Source of the DNA: Synechococcus sp. KORDI-49
Lineage (GTDB): Bacteria; Cyanobacteriota; Cyanobacteriia; PCC-6307; Cyanobiaceae
DNA length: 64,000 bases
Assembly (NCBI RefSeq): GCF_000737575.1
Contig: NZ_CP006270.1
Span: forward strand, 1,925,163 to 1,989,162
Direction: 5' to 3'
Shown here: positions 33,239-40,234 of the stretch, piece after piece
Numbering within the stretch: position 1 is the first letter of the stretch
Layout: every line of letters starts with the position of its first letter
Notes under the pieces: generated by a model
Database searches by the model: none
What the model was told of the DNA's origin: nothing
What the model saw: only the letters and a program-made list of their open reading frames with translations
Program-made: the position numbers and the translations under genes

Positions 33239-33838
33239 ATGGTTTCTGCGTACAGGTTTCTGCCGGATGACCCGGCAGCTCCGATGGCAATGCCGCGGCT
33301 GCAGACCGTGCTTCTCGATCCGACAGCGCGAGGCCAGGCCAGTGTTCTTGAGGTGATGGAAGGGGTTTGCAGGGTCTATTGCCCCTGCGAGGAAACAGAG
33401 GGGATGACCTTGGCCTTCCTGCAGTCCGGTGATCGGCTTCGTACGGATCGCCTTTGCAGTGATGGAGCCTGCGTCGAAGCCCTCACGGCTCTGCGCTGTC
33501 GCCGGGATGCCGTTGGTGAGAACGAGATCGGAATTGATGCGGTGAACGAATGGACGTTGCAGCTCTTACGCATCCGCCATCTCGGTCAGGCCGAACAACG
33601 GCTACATGCATTGCTGGCCTTGCTGGTCAATCGTCTTGGTCTGAGGTGCAGTGATTCCTTCCAGCTGCCATTCCGCCTCACCCACGACCGATTTGGTGAA
33701 TTGATCGGAGCAACAAGGGTGACGACAACTCGCCTGATGTCGAAGTGGCGACAGTCTGAATTGGTCGATTTCAGTGGTGGGAATCTTTCGATGAGCTTTT
33801 CACCGGAACTCATTGAAAGCGCACCGCTCTCATTCTGA
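33239..33838 (+). CDS. Crp/Fnr-type transcription regulator (divergent)
   Basis: A 199-aa protein with the C-terminal winged-helix HTH of the Crp family near residues 140-180 (LTHDRFGELIGATRVTTTRLMSKWRQSELV). The preceding helix RHLGQAEQRLHALLALLVNRLG is the Crp dimerisation/linker type. The N-terminal half is a shortened effector domain without the cAMP-binding GE...R-A pattern, so it probably senses something else or only protein partners. ATG 33239 was chosen over the GTG one codon earlier. Its stop overlaps the start of the 99-aa gene (TGATG). Position next to porin and ferritin suggests control of the iron genes. Confidence 0.85.
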   Translation: MVSAYRFLPDDPAAPMAMPRLQTVLLDPTARGQASVLEVMEGVCRVYCPCEETEGMTLAFLQSGDRLRTDRLCSDGACVEALTALRCRRDAVGENEIGIDAVNEWTLQLLRIRHLGQAEQRLHALLALLVNRLGLRCSDSFQLPFRLTHDRFGELIGATRVTTTRLMSKWRQSELVDFSGGNLSMSFSPELIESAPLSF

Positions 33839-34137
33839 TGGCCCCAACGAACCGGTCGGAAAGCATTCTTTTGAGCCTTTGTGAGGAGGCTGAATGGATA
33901 TGGAGGCGAATGACAGCATGCGAACGCTCGCTGACCCGTTGCCATGACCACATCCTGCAAGGCCGGCTTTGCGCTGAATGCCGCTCTCTTCGTGCACGAT
34001 GCCAAGAACTGAATGCGGCCAGTTGCGCTCTGGCTCGGTATGGACACGCTGATTCCTGGCAACTCAATCTACTTAACGAGCTCCTAGGGCGGATCAAGAT
34101 CCACTCATCCAAGTCTCAGATGTCTCCGCTTTATTGA
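33838..34137 (+). CDS. Cysteine-containing hypothetical protein coupled to the Crp gene
   Basis: A 99-aa protein with no family that I recognise. It is mainly helical, with SLCEEAEWIWRRMTACERSLTRC and a cluster RLCAECRSLRARC that could bind a metal or a cluster. There is no signal peptide or membrane helix. Its ATG overlaps the Crp stop by one base, so the two are translated together and may work as a pair. The last 7 bp overlap the end of convergent ferritin. Confidence 0.65.
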   Translation: MAPTNRSESILLSLCEEAEWIWRRMTACERSLTRCHDHILQGRLCAECRSLRARCQELNAASCALARYGHADSWQLNLLNELLGRIKIHSSKSQMSPLY

Positions 34138-34715
34138 AGAGACGCGGGCTGATGCTGATCCTGAGATAACTCATTGTCAATAATTAAAAGCGCTGCAGCC
34201 TGGCTGTCAGCGAAGCGAACACGCCCGAGAAGATGAGCAAACTCGTGTTCAGACTGCAGCTGTTGCTCAATGATTGGATCAAGAAAAACTGTGGTGCGGA
34301 TGTCAGTGGCTCTCTCCGCCATCGCGTAGAGCTGTTGAAGTGAAGCTGTGAGGTCACATTCCATCAGGAATGATGTGGCCATGAGATCCACAGGAGCCTC
34401 CCAAGTTTGATTCGGTGCCTCAAGAGCCTGAAGCACGACTGTTTGTCCACGGGCAATGAGATAGTCGCCAACGCGACCCGCATGTGAGTGCTCGCTGGCT
34501 GATTCCTTTTGGAAAAAGCGAGAGAATCCGCGTAATTCTCTTTCGGCGAACCAGATTGACGCTGCAAAGTAGGCGGTATGCGCCTGCCTTTCCATGTTCA
34601 GGTGTTGCTGGAGTCCACTCAGAAGATCCGCATCCATGGACTCGGCCATGGCCCTCCCCGTAGGTCCAACTGCAACAGATTGAGTTTTGGCCGGACCGGC
34701 TGTTGAGAACGCCAT
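34131..34715 (-). CDS. Ferritin
   Basis: A 194-aa ferritin similar to the Synechococcus SynFtn group. It stores iron as a mineral in a 24-subunit cytosolic cage after oxidising Fe(II). Segments LLSGLQQHLNMERQAHTAYFAASIWFAERELRGFSRFF and ESASEHSHAGRVGDYLIARGQ provide the ferroxidase glutamates and the EHSH (ExxH) motif. RTTVFLDPIIEQQLQSEHEF and ALLIIDNEL are as in SynFtn. The N-terminus is some 10 residues longer than in close relatives, so a later start is possible. A Fur-box-like sequence lies about 100 bp upstream, and futA is the next gene upstream. Confidence 0.95.
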   Translation of the reverse strand: MAFSTAGPAKTQSVAVGPTGRAMAESMDADLLSGLQQHLNMERQAHTAYFAASIWFAERELRGFSRFFQKESASEHSHAGRVGDYLIARGQTVVLQALEAPNQTWEAPVDLMATSFLMECDLTASLQQLYAMAERATDIRTTVFLDPIIEQQLQSEHEFAHLLGRVRFADSQAAALLIIDNELSQDQHQPASLQ

Positions 34716-34810
34716 GACTCCCCATCAATGTAGTCGACACTTATCTTGCACACAAAACTGTCTGCGTGCGCTGTTCAGTCGACAGGGTGTGCGATTTTCA
34801 CCGCTTAGAT

Positions 34811-34829
34811 GTTAATGATTGGCATTCTC
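34811..34829 (-). promoter_or_regulatory. Fur-box-like site upstream of ferritin
   Basis: The plus strand reads gttaatgattggcattctc, which matches the 19-bp Fur consensus GATAATGATAATCATTATC at 14 positions, including TAATGAT and CATT. It lies about 100 bp upstream of the ferritin ATG and about 50 bp beyond the futA stop, so it most likely serves ferritin. Confidence 0.5.
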
Positions 34830-34877
34830 AGTTGCCCTTCACGTGTTTGGGTTTTTAAATAAATAAAGCTTGAATTT

Positions 34878-35891
34878 CTACTGCCATCCGTTCTCAGCCA
34901 TGAGCTGTATGGCTTTTTTTTGCGTATTGCCTAGCTTACTGATTGGCACATTATCAGGGTTGACAGATCCAAAGGCTTTCAGTTCTGCTGAGGTTCCGAA
35001 GCCGCGCAAGGGATATTCGAAGGTTGGTCCAGCCAAGGCATCACTTCCTTTTGGGGAAGCCAAATATTCAATGAGTTGGATGGCTTCGGTTTTGTTTTTT
35101 GCGGAGGTGGCAAGACCGGCTGCGCTCACATTCACATGAGCTGGGTTGGGCATGATGAGCTTGATTGCTCTCGCAAGTGACTGATCCTTGTGTCCACTTT
35201 GACCAGCTTGCATTCTTGCAAGATAATAATGATTAACAACTCCGATGCCACATTTACCTTGCCCGACTGCCCTGATCAATGACGAGTCGCCGCTGTAAAA
35301 GGGTTGATTGATGTTCGCAACCATGCCTTTGATCCAATTCGAGGCGTTGGCTGTTCCTTTTAGGATTATTTGATCAGCGACCAATGATTGATTGTAGACA
35401 TTTTTTCTTTTTCTCAGGCACAGCTTCCCCTTGAACTCAGGCTTTGCAAGGTCGGCATATGTTTTGATCGAACTTGTTTTGACAATCGCTGGATTGACGA
35501 TGATTGCTCGAACACGCCGTGTCAATCCAAACCATCGACCCTTGGGGTCTCGATATTCTTTGGGTACAAACTGATCCAGTTTTTTAGATTGAATTGGAAT
35601 TAACAGGCCTGCCTGAGCTGCATTATTGATCCTCGCTGCATCTACTAGTAGAATTATATCAGCTTTGGAATTTTTACCTTCGCGCTTCAATCTTTCAATC
35701 AATGAAATGCCAGTTGCTTCAATCAAGCGAATTTTGATCCCTGTTTCTTTGCTGAAGGCTTTGAAAGCTTTTCTATCCGTATTGTAATGCCTTCCTGAAT
35801 AAATACGAACTTCTCTGGCTTCGGCTGGTGACGCTGAAACCAGTTGGCCAATAATGAGCCCAAGGCCGCATATTATTGCTGCTTTCTTCAT
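34878..35891 (-). CDS. futA: Fe(III) ABC transporter substrate-binding protein
   Basis: A 337-aa periplasmic ferric-iron-binding protein (FutA/IdiA/AfuA). A signal peptide (KKAAIICGLGLIIGQLVSASPAEA) is followed by EVRIYSGRHYNTDRKAFKAF. Tyrosine ligand regions are visible as SGRHYNTD, NVYNQSLVADQ and VVNHYYLARM, the latter with the adjacent Tyr pair that holds iron. It hands iron to a FutB/FutC permease, which is not in this window. The start was set at ATG 35891 because this gives the signal peptide. Codon use is AT-richer than in most of the window. It is divergent from piuC, and a Fur-like site abuts the start. Confidence 0.95.
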   Translation of the reverse strand: MKKAAIICGLGLIIGQLVSASPAEAREVRIYSGRHYNTDRKAFKAFSKETGIKIRLIEATGISLIERLKREGKNSKADIILLVDAARINNAAQAGLLIPIQSKKLDQFVPKEYRDPKGRWFGLTRRVRAIIVNPAIVKTSSIKTYADLAKPEFKGKLCLRKRKNVYNQSLVADQIILKGTANASNWIKGMVANINQPFYSGDSSLIRAVGQGKCGIGVVNHYYLARMQAGQSGHKDQSLARAIKLIMPNPAHVNVSAAGLATSAKNKTEAIQLIEYLASPKGSDALAGPTFEYPLRGFGTSAELKAFGSVNPDNVPISKLGNTQKKAIQLMAENGWQ

Positions 35892-35893
35892 AG

Positions 35894-35912
35894 AACAATG
35901 ATTATTTCTCAC
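35894..35912 (-). promoter_or_regulatory. Fur-box-like site at the futA start
   Basis: The plus strand reads aacaatgattatttctcac; its complement carries ATAATCATT exactly and matches the 19-bp Fur consensus at about 12 positions. It ends 3 bases before the futA ATG, within the leader. A TGCATT-N5-AATGCA inverted repeat at 35939-35955 in the same divergent region is a second possible operator. Confidence 0.4.
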
Positions 35913-36015
35913 CTTAGCCTGGTCGCTCACAAGGTTTGTGCATTTTGACAATGCATGGTGTGTCAAATGATGCGTGACGCTTTGGTCTTACGATTGCTTT
36001 TCTCCTTCCCCAGGC

Positions 36016-36681
36016 ATGGATTCTCTCATCACTTCGCTTTTTGGTGTTGAGGAAGCGTCTTCGCTGCGATTGTCTCTTGAGGATGACGAGCAGTTTTGGC
36101 TGGATGGCCGTTTGACGGCTGGCAGTCAGGCCGCTGAGGTAAAACGCAATCGCCAGCTTTCCCCGGTCTGTCCGACAGCAATGAAGGCGGTTCAGTGTGT
36201 TAAAGATGCGCTATGTGCCAATCCATTGATCAAGACTTATGCCTTGATTAAAAAGGTTCATGGTGTGATGTTTTCTCGTTGTGATCCAGGTGATGGATAT
36301 GGCTTGCATGTAGATAATCCTTTCACAAAGGAAGGCCGGCGCGATCTTTCCTTCACGCTCTTCCTGAGTGACCCCTCCCAATATGAGGGTGGGGCTCTTC
36401 GCATCCAAGGCTTACAAGATTCGAGTGAGCATCGCCTCCTTCCAGGACAGGTGATTCTTTATCCCAGTTCCAGCCTGCATGCTGTGGATGGCGTCAATCG
36501 GGGAAGACGCATTGTTTGTGTGGGTTGGATTGAGAGTCATGTGAAATCAAGTGAAGATCGTGCATTGCTTTTTAATCTTGAATGTGGCGCAAGAGGATTG
36601 CTTGCTCGTCATGGTCGTTCAGACGAGCTTGATTTGATTTATCAAGCCTATGCCAACGCAGTTCGGAGGTTGGCCAACTAA
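36016..36681 (+). CDS. piuC: PiuC-type Fe(II)/2-oxoglutarate dioxygenase (PKHD-type hydroxylase)
   Basis: A 221-aa protein of the YbiX/PiuC group. Iron ligands are the HxD in GYGLHVDNPF and the distal His in SSSLHAVDGVNRGRRIV, with Arg following as the 2-oxoglutarate contact. SFTLFLSDPSQYEGGALRI is the typical strand block. PiuC genes accompany iron-uptake systems in many bacteria and are iron-responsive in marine picocyanobacteria; the substrate is unknown. The start was set at ATG 36016 (MDSLITSLFG). It is divergent from futA, with 124 bp between the starts. Confidence 0.92.
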   Translation: MDSLITSLFGVEEASSLRLSLEDDEQFWLDGRLTAGSQAAEVKRNRQLSPVCPTAMKAVQCVKDALCANPLIKTYALIKKVHGVMFSRCDPGDGYGLHVDNPFTKEGRRDLSFTLFLSDPSQYEGGALRIQGLQDSSEHRLLPGQVILYPSSSLHAVDGVNRGRRIVCVGWIESHVKSSEDRALLFNLECGARGLLARHGRSDELDLIYQAYANAVRRLAN

Positions 36682-36776
36682 GCATCAAGTAGCTTTTGTT
36701 ACAAGGCTATGTAGTCAATGCGGTTCTTGACTTCGCCTGTCTTTTCGATAATGGTATTGATAAGCTCTTCGAGTTC

Positions 36777-37007
36777 ATGGCTAAGGTTTCTCCGGTCTCA
36801 ATGTTCCTTGCAGCCACAACACTTCTTGTCTCTGCAGGTGTTCACGAAGCAGTGCATGCTCAAGCCGCAGGTGGCTTAAAAGAGTGGTCCACCGATCAGG
36901 CTGTGGATGAAAAAAGCAAGCCGGATGCGGACGCGGCTGCCTTGTTGAAACAAGCTGAGCAGGAGGATGTCTGTGTACCGATCGGTGAAGGCGAGAATTG
37001 TTGGTGA
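36777..37007 (+). CDS. Small secreted hypothetical protein in iron cluster
   Basis: A 76-aa protein. The first ~30 residues (MAKVSPVSMFLAATTLLVSAGVHEAVHAQA) look like a signal peptide with an AQA-type cleavage site. The mature part is acidic, with KEWSTDQAVDEKSKPDADAAALLKQAEQ, and ends CVPIGEGENCW with two Cys that could form a disulfide. I do not recognise the family. The start at ATG 36777 was preferred over the longer frame because it gives the signal peptide. It follows piuC by 95 bp and is closed by a strong terminator. A periplasmic iron-related role is only inferred. Confidence 0.65.
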   Translation: MAKVSPVSMFLAATTLLVSAGVHEAVHAQAAGGLKEWSTDQAVDEKSKPDADAAALLKQAEQEDVCVPIGEGENCW

Positions 37008-37024
37008 TTCAAACTTGAATCAAT

Positions 37025-37058
37025 AAAAAGCGGAGGCAACGAGTTGCCTCCGCTTTTT
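37025..37058 (+). terminator. Bidirectional terminator after the 76-aa gene
   Basis: A perfect stem AGCGGAGGCAA/TTGCCTCCGCT with loop CGAG is flanked by five A on the left and five T on the right, so it can act in both directions. Confidence 0.9.
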
Positions 37059-37067
37059 ATGAGATAA

Positions 37068-37108
37068 CAAAATAGGGGGAGGCAGAATGTTTTCTCCCCC
37101 CTATTTTG
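37068..37108 (-). terminator. Terminator of the second porin gene
   Basis: An inverted repeat CAAAATAGGGGGAG/CTCCCCCCTATTTTG (one extra C) lies just past the porin stop. With the adjoining hairpin it separates the convergent 76-aa gene and the porin. Confidence 0.8.
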
Positions 37109-37122
37109 TTTGATGGAGTCAA

Positions 37123-38712
37123 TTAGAACTTAAAGGTGGTCTCAACCAGACCGCCAAACTTATTGGATCCATCAGCAGTCTCTTTGCCGTATGCATTGTC
37201 GACCCAGAACACAGCTGGTTTGATCGAAATGTTATCGGTGACTTTGAAGTCGTAATAACCTTCGATCGCGAAGCTAGGCTCACTGCCTGAACCTTCATCC
37301 TGGATTTCGGTGGCATAGCTGGAATAGGATCCGAATCCGATCCCCAGCTTGTTGCCATCCATGAAGGCGTCATTCCAATTCAAGCCAACCATCCAGCCTT
37401 TAACGGCCTCAGCGTTGCCATCGTATTGACCCTCAGCGAAGCCGAAGTCGATACCAGCACTGATGGTAGGGATGAAACCAGAGTCCTCAGGCTGCCAGTA
37501 GCCACGAAGACCGATGGCATGCATTGGGTGGCCAAGATTTTTCGCATGGGGAGTGGAATACCCCATGGCGGCCTTCGCACCAGTCTTGATGTCGTCGCAG
37601 TCGCCGTCATCATCGATTCCAGCGCAGTGCTGACCTGCATTCTTCAGGGCATACAGCGCTGAAACATGCCACTTACGGTTGCCGTAGCCAATTTGGCTCA
37701 GCCAGTAGGCGTCGGTATTTTCACCGAACATGCCCTCTTTGGGATCACTCTTTGCACCGTCACCACCGTCAGCAACGTAGTTGGTGGCAATGTTCAGAGC
37801 TGCCTCACCCCGATCAACATTTTGACGCCACTGGAGACCAAAACCCTGGCCTGTGCTGGCACCGAGAACGGCTCCGTAACCACCGAGTTTGAAAGCCTTC
37901 AGAACAGGCTTGTATCGGGTGGGAGTCTCAATCATGTAGTAGTTCTCAACCAGGGCACCCACTGTTGCCTTGAATTCAGAACCAATTGGAAAGGAGTACC
38001 AGAGTTTGTCAACCTTAAGGGTGTTGTCACCACTTTTGGCGTCAGCCAGATAGGAATCGGTCTCTGTCCAGACGTTTGTCATGTTGCCCGCGCGTAAACG
38101 GGTGTACAGACGGTCTTTGCCAGTGAAAGACGTATTCAGGTTGAGAGTGAGCCTGTAAGAGAAATTGAAGGCATCGCTGTTGCAGCCGCCGGCATTTTTA
38201 CCTGTCGTGTCTTCGTCGTTGCACTCATCGCGATCGTCATACGTGACGCCACCGACGAAAAAGTTGGCCTTGCCTTGCAGCTTGGTGGTGGTGGAGAACT
38301 GGGTGGCTTCCAGTTCGCCGACGCGGGCTTCAAGGCCGTCGACACGTCCGCGCAGGATGGCGAGTTCGGTCTCGAACTCCTTGATCAGGCGACGAAGCTC
38401 GTCGGTGATTTCAGTGATGCGATCGAGGCAAGCGTTCAGAAGCGCTGCAGCCTCGTAGCGGGTCATGGCACGGTTGCCACGGAAGGTGCCGTTGGGGTAG
38501 CCGGCGACGCAGCCGTACTGCTCAACCAGGTTGCTCAGAGCCTGGTAGGCCCAATCGGTCGGGTAGACGTCAGAAAACTGGGTGACGCTGGTGACCTGCT
38601 CTTCGACGGCATAGTCCGAGACGCCGGCGATGTTCAAGTCAGTAGCATGTGCCACAGGAGCCAAAAGGCCCAGAGCAGCAGGAGCCACCAGCAGTTGCTG
38701 GAAAAGCTTCAT
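37123..38712 (-). CDS. SLH/OprB-type iron-uptake porin (second copy)
   Basis: A 529-aa outer-membrane porin of the Som/iron-uptake porin type. It has a signal peptide MKLFQQLLVAPAALGLLAPVAHA, an SLH domain (FSDVYPTDWAYQALSNLVEQYGCVAGYPNGTFRGNRAMTR), a coiled segment ELAILRGRVDGLEARVGELEATQFST, and a beta-barrel ending TTFKF. Unusual Cys/Asp-rich loops occur at DDRDECNDED and HCAGIDDDGDCDD, possibly surface loops that bind divalent cations. The start was fixed at ATG 38712 by the signal peptide. It is likely an abundant general porin that also passes iron; the neighbours support the latter. Confidence 0.93.
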   Translation of the reverse strand: MKLFQQLLVAPAALGLLAPVAHATDLNIAGVSDYAVEEQVTSVTQFSDVYPTDWAYQALSNLVEQYGCVAGYPNGTFRGNRAMTRYEAAALLNACLDRITEITDELRRLIKEFETELAILRGRVDGLEARVGELEATQFSTTTKLQGKANFFVGGVTYDDRDECNDEDTTGKNAGGCNSDAFNFSYRLTLNLNTSFTGKDRLYTRLRAGNMTNVWTETDSYLADAKSGDNTLKVDKLWYSFPIGSEFKATVGALVENYYMIETPTRYKPVLKAFKLGGYGAVLGASTGQGFGLQWRQNVDRGEAALNIATNYVADGGDGAKSDPKEGMFGENTDAYWLSQIGYGNRKWHVSALYALKNAGQHCAGIDDDGDCDDIKTGAKAAMGYSTPHAKNLGHPMHAIGLRGYWQPEDSGFIPTISAGIDFGFAEGQYDGNAEAVKGWMVGLNWNDAFMDGNKLGIGFGSYSSYATEIQDEGSGSEPSFAIEGYYDFKVTDNISIKPAVFWVDNAYGKETADGSNKFGGLVETTFKF

Positions 38713-39136
38713 GGAATTCCTCACACAGAAAATGCCCAGAATGGGCTGCCTAATTCTGTTTAAAGGGTCTCTTTGAGGATGCAAGAAAAGAAGTGCTTGC
38801 GTGTAACATATGTCGCTTGCTGGCGTGATATTTGATGAGTATTTGGCCTTTGGGGATTGCCTTCGAATGTTGCCTGATCCTACGTTCAAGCATCATTAAA
38901 AGTTCACGGCTTGACATGGCCCGAAGTCTTTGGACGCCTGGCTCATCGTGGTGATAAAGTTCAAAAACAAAGGACTACGGAGCTGAGGCTTTGAAATCTG
39001 GTCTTCGCAACCTGTCGGTATTTTTATCCCTTAAGAAAAAGGGTTGTAAAAAATCAAAATGTTCGAAGTGGAAAGGTGGATCATGCCGTTGCGGTCGCGA
39101 GTGATGTGCTTGTTGGGTTGGAATCGGGTTGTCAGT
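38713..39136. other. Intergenic region upstream of the second porin
   Basis: A 424-bp region between the porin and the Crp-type gene, both on the minus strand. It should contain the porin promoter; a TATGTT hexamer (minus strand, near 38805-38815) is a possible -10. A short CCCTT/AAGGG hairpin lies near 39028-39044. No protein gene can be supported. Confidence 0.4.
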
Positions 39137-39709
39137 TCAGTCTTTGATGGTGAGTAATCCTTTCGACTCTTCGATCGAGATGAATCCGTTTTCCCTGAGT
39201 TTTCCCATGGAGCGGCTTACCGTCGAACGCGTTGTGCCAATGATTTCGGCAAGCCTTGAATGAGACAGTAAAAAACTGAGTGTGCAGCCCTCTCTTGTCC
39301 TCCTTCCGAGTCTGTAGACCAGAAGCTTCAGGAGATTGAAGAGTCGTTCTTCTGCTTTGACGGGATGACGTACGACGTGCAGTGCCATGAGCCATTCTGT
39401 CAGGAAGTCATCTTGTTGACTGATTAACTCTTGCCCGTACTGAATGGTCAATGTTGTCTCTGACAAGGCTTCTAATTGGAGGTTGCAAGTCTTCGGATGC
39501 AGGAATCCGCCTCCCTCCATCGGCGACATCAAGGCAAGAGTTGTCTCAGGGATTTGATCTCCATGGTGTGCACTCAGGCGGATGAATCCGTCGATGACTT
39601 GGATCGACACCCAACGATTCCCATGGGGAGGTGTCAGGACGAGTTGCTGTGAGTTCCGCAGATGCAGTGATTGAGCCTCCGATGGCCCAGCAGGGCTTGG
39701 AGTGCTCAT
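39137..39709 (-). CDS. Crp/Fnr-type transcription regulator (second)
   Basis: A 190-aa regulator with a Crp-type winged HTH near residues 145-185 (LLSHSRLAEIIGTTRSTVSRSMGKLRENGFISIEESKGLLTI), preceded by KAEERLFNLLKLLVYRLGRRTR. The effector domain is short and lacks a recognisable cNMP-binding pattern. It resembles the marine picocyanobacterial Crp-like regulators that sit next to nutrient-stress genes; which nutrient this one reads is unknown. It is 424 bp upstream of the porin and on the same strand. Start ATG 39709 is supported by the length. Confidence 0.88.
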   Translation of the reverse strand: MSTPSPAGPSEAQSLHLRNSQQLVLTPPHGNRWVSIQVIDGFIRLSAHHGDQIPETTLALMSPMEGGGFLHPKTCNLQLEALSETTLTIQYGQELISQQDDFLTEWLMALHVVRHPVKAEERLFNLLKLLVYRLGRRTREGCTLSFLLSHSRLAEIIGTTRSTVSRSMGKLRENGFISIEESKGLLTIKD

Positions 39710-39826
39710 TGAGTGCTGGCCTCTTTACATTTGATACCTGCAATTGATTCATATATTGTGCGGCCGATCTGAGGGTATGTAGTTATGAGGTGTGCCATTT
39801 AAGTCAAAGGTTTGGCTTTTGTGTCA

Positions 39827-39979
39827 ATGGTCATAACACGCTGCGCCATTCCTGTGATTCTGTTGATTGCGATGTCGGCTTACGCGGGAGTGCGTTGGCA
39901 ATCTTGTGGCCAGGAGGGTGCAATTAAGTCGTCTTCTCGATGTGCATCCACAGAGTTGATCTCGAGTCAATCTGTCTGA
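39827..39979 (+). CDS. Possible 50-aa secreted peptide
   Basis: ATG 39827 opens 50 codons. The N-terminus (MVITRCAIPVILLIAMSAYAG) resembles a signal peptide, followed by VRWQSCGQEG and a Ser-rich tail with another Cys. It overlaps the opposing 67-aa ORF at 39924-39979, so at most one of them is likely to be real there. I recognise no homologue. Confidence 0.3.
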   Translation: MVITRCAIPVILLIAMSAYAGVRWQSCGQEGAIKSSSRCASTELISSQSV

Positions 39980-40127
39980 GCATCTCCATGTGTTCCTCTG
40001 TCAAGGCTCTGGCGTCGTCATGGGAGCCAGACAGCGAATGAATGGAGATTCGGTCCATGCACCAATCTCTGACTCCGGTGAGATTGAGCATTCGTTCCAG
40101 ATGGACTCTGTCTCCGGATTCGGCCAT
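39924..40127 (-). CDS. Possible 67-aa hypothetical protein
   Basis: A 67-aa minus-strand ORF starting MAESGDRVHLERMLNLTGVRDW, with a polar, helix-prone composition (DDARALTEEHMEMLRQIDSRS) and no signal peptide. The amino-acid make-up looks protein-like, but there is no recognisable family, and the ORF overlaps another candidate. Confidence 0.4.
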   Translation of the reverse strand: MAESGDRVHLERMLNLTGVRDWCMDRISIHSLSGSHDDARALTEEHMEMLRQIDSRSTLWMHIEKTT

Positions 40128-40234
40128 TGTTAATGGGGATCGTCGCCTCTCAGGCTGCTCTCAATAAGCGGCGACTCTTTTTCAGTCTTTACATCTGATT
40201 GTGATGATTTCTACGTGTCGGAGGTCTGGTTGAT

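Larger units (their letters stand above)
39710..40234. other. Intergenic region with two weak small ORFs
   Basis: A 525-bp region before the cobalamin gene. It holds a 50-aa plus-strand and a 67-aa minus-strand ORF that overlap each other; both are listed with low confidence. No RNA gene or terminator was recognised. Confidence 0.5.
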
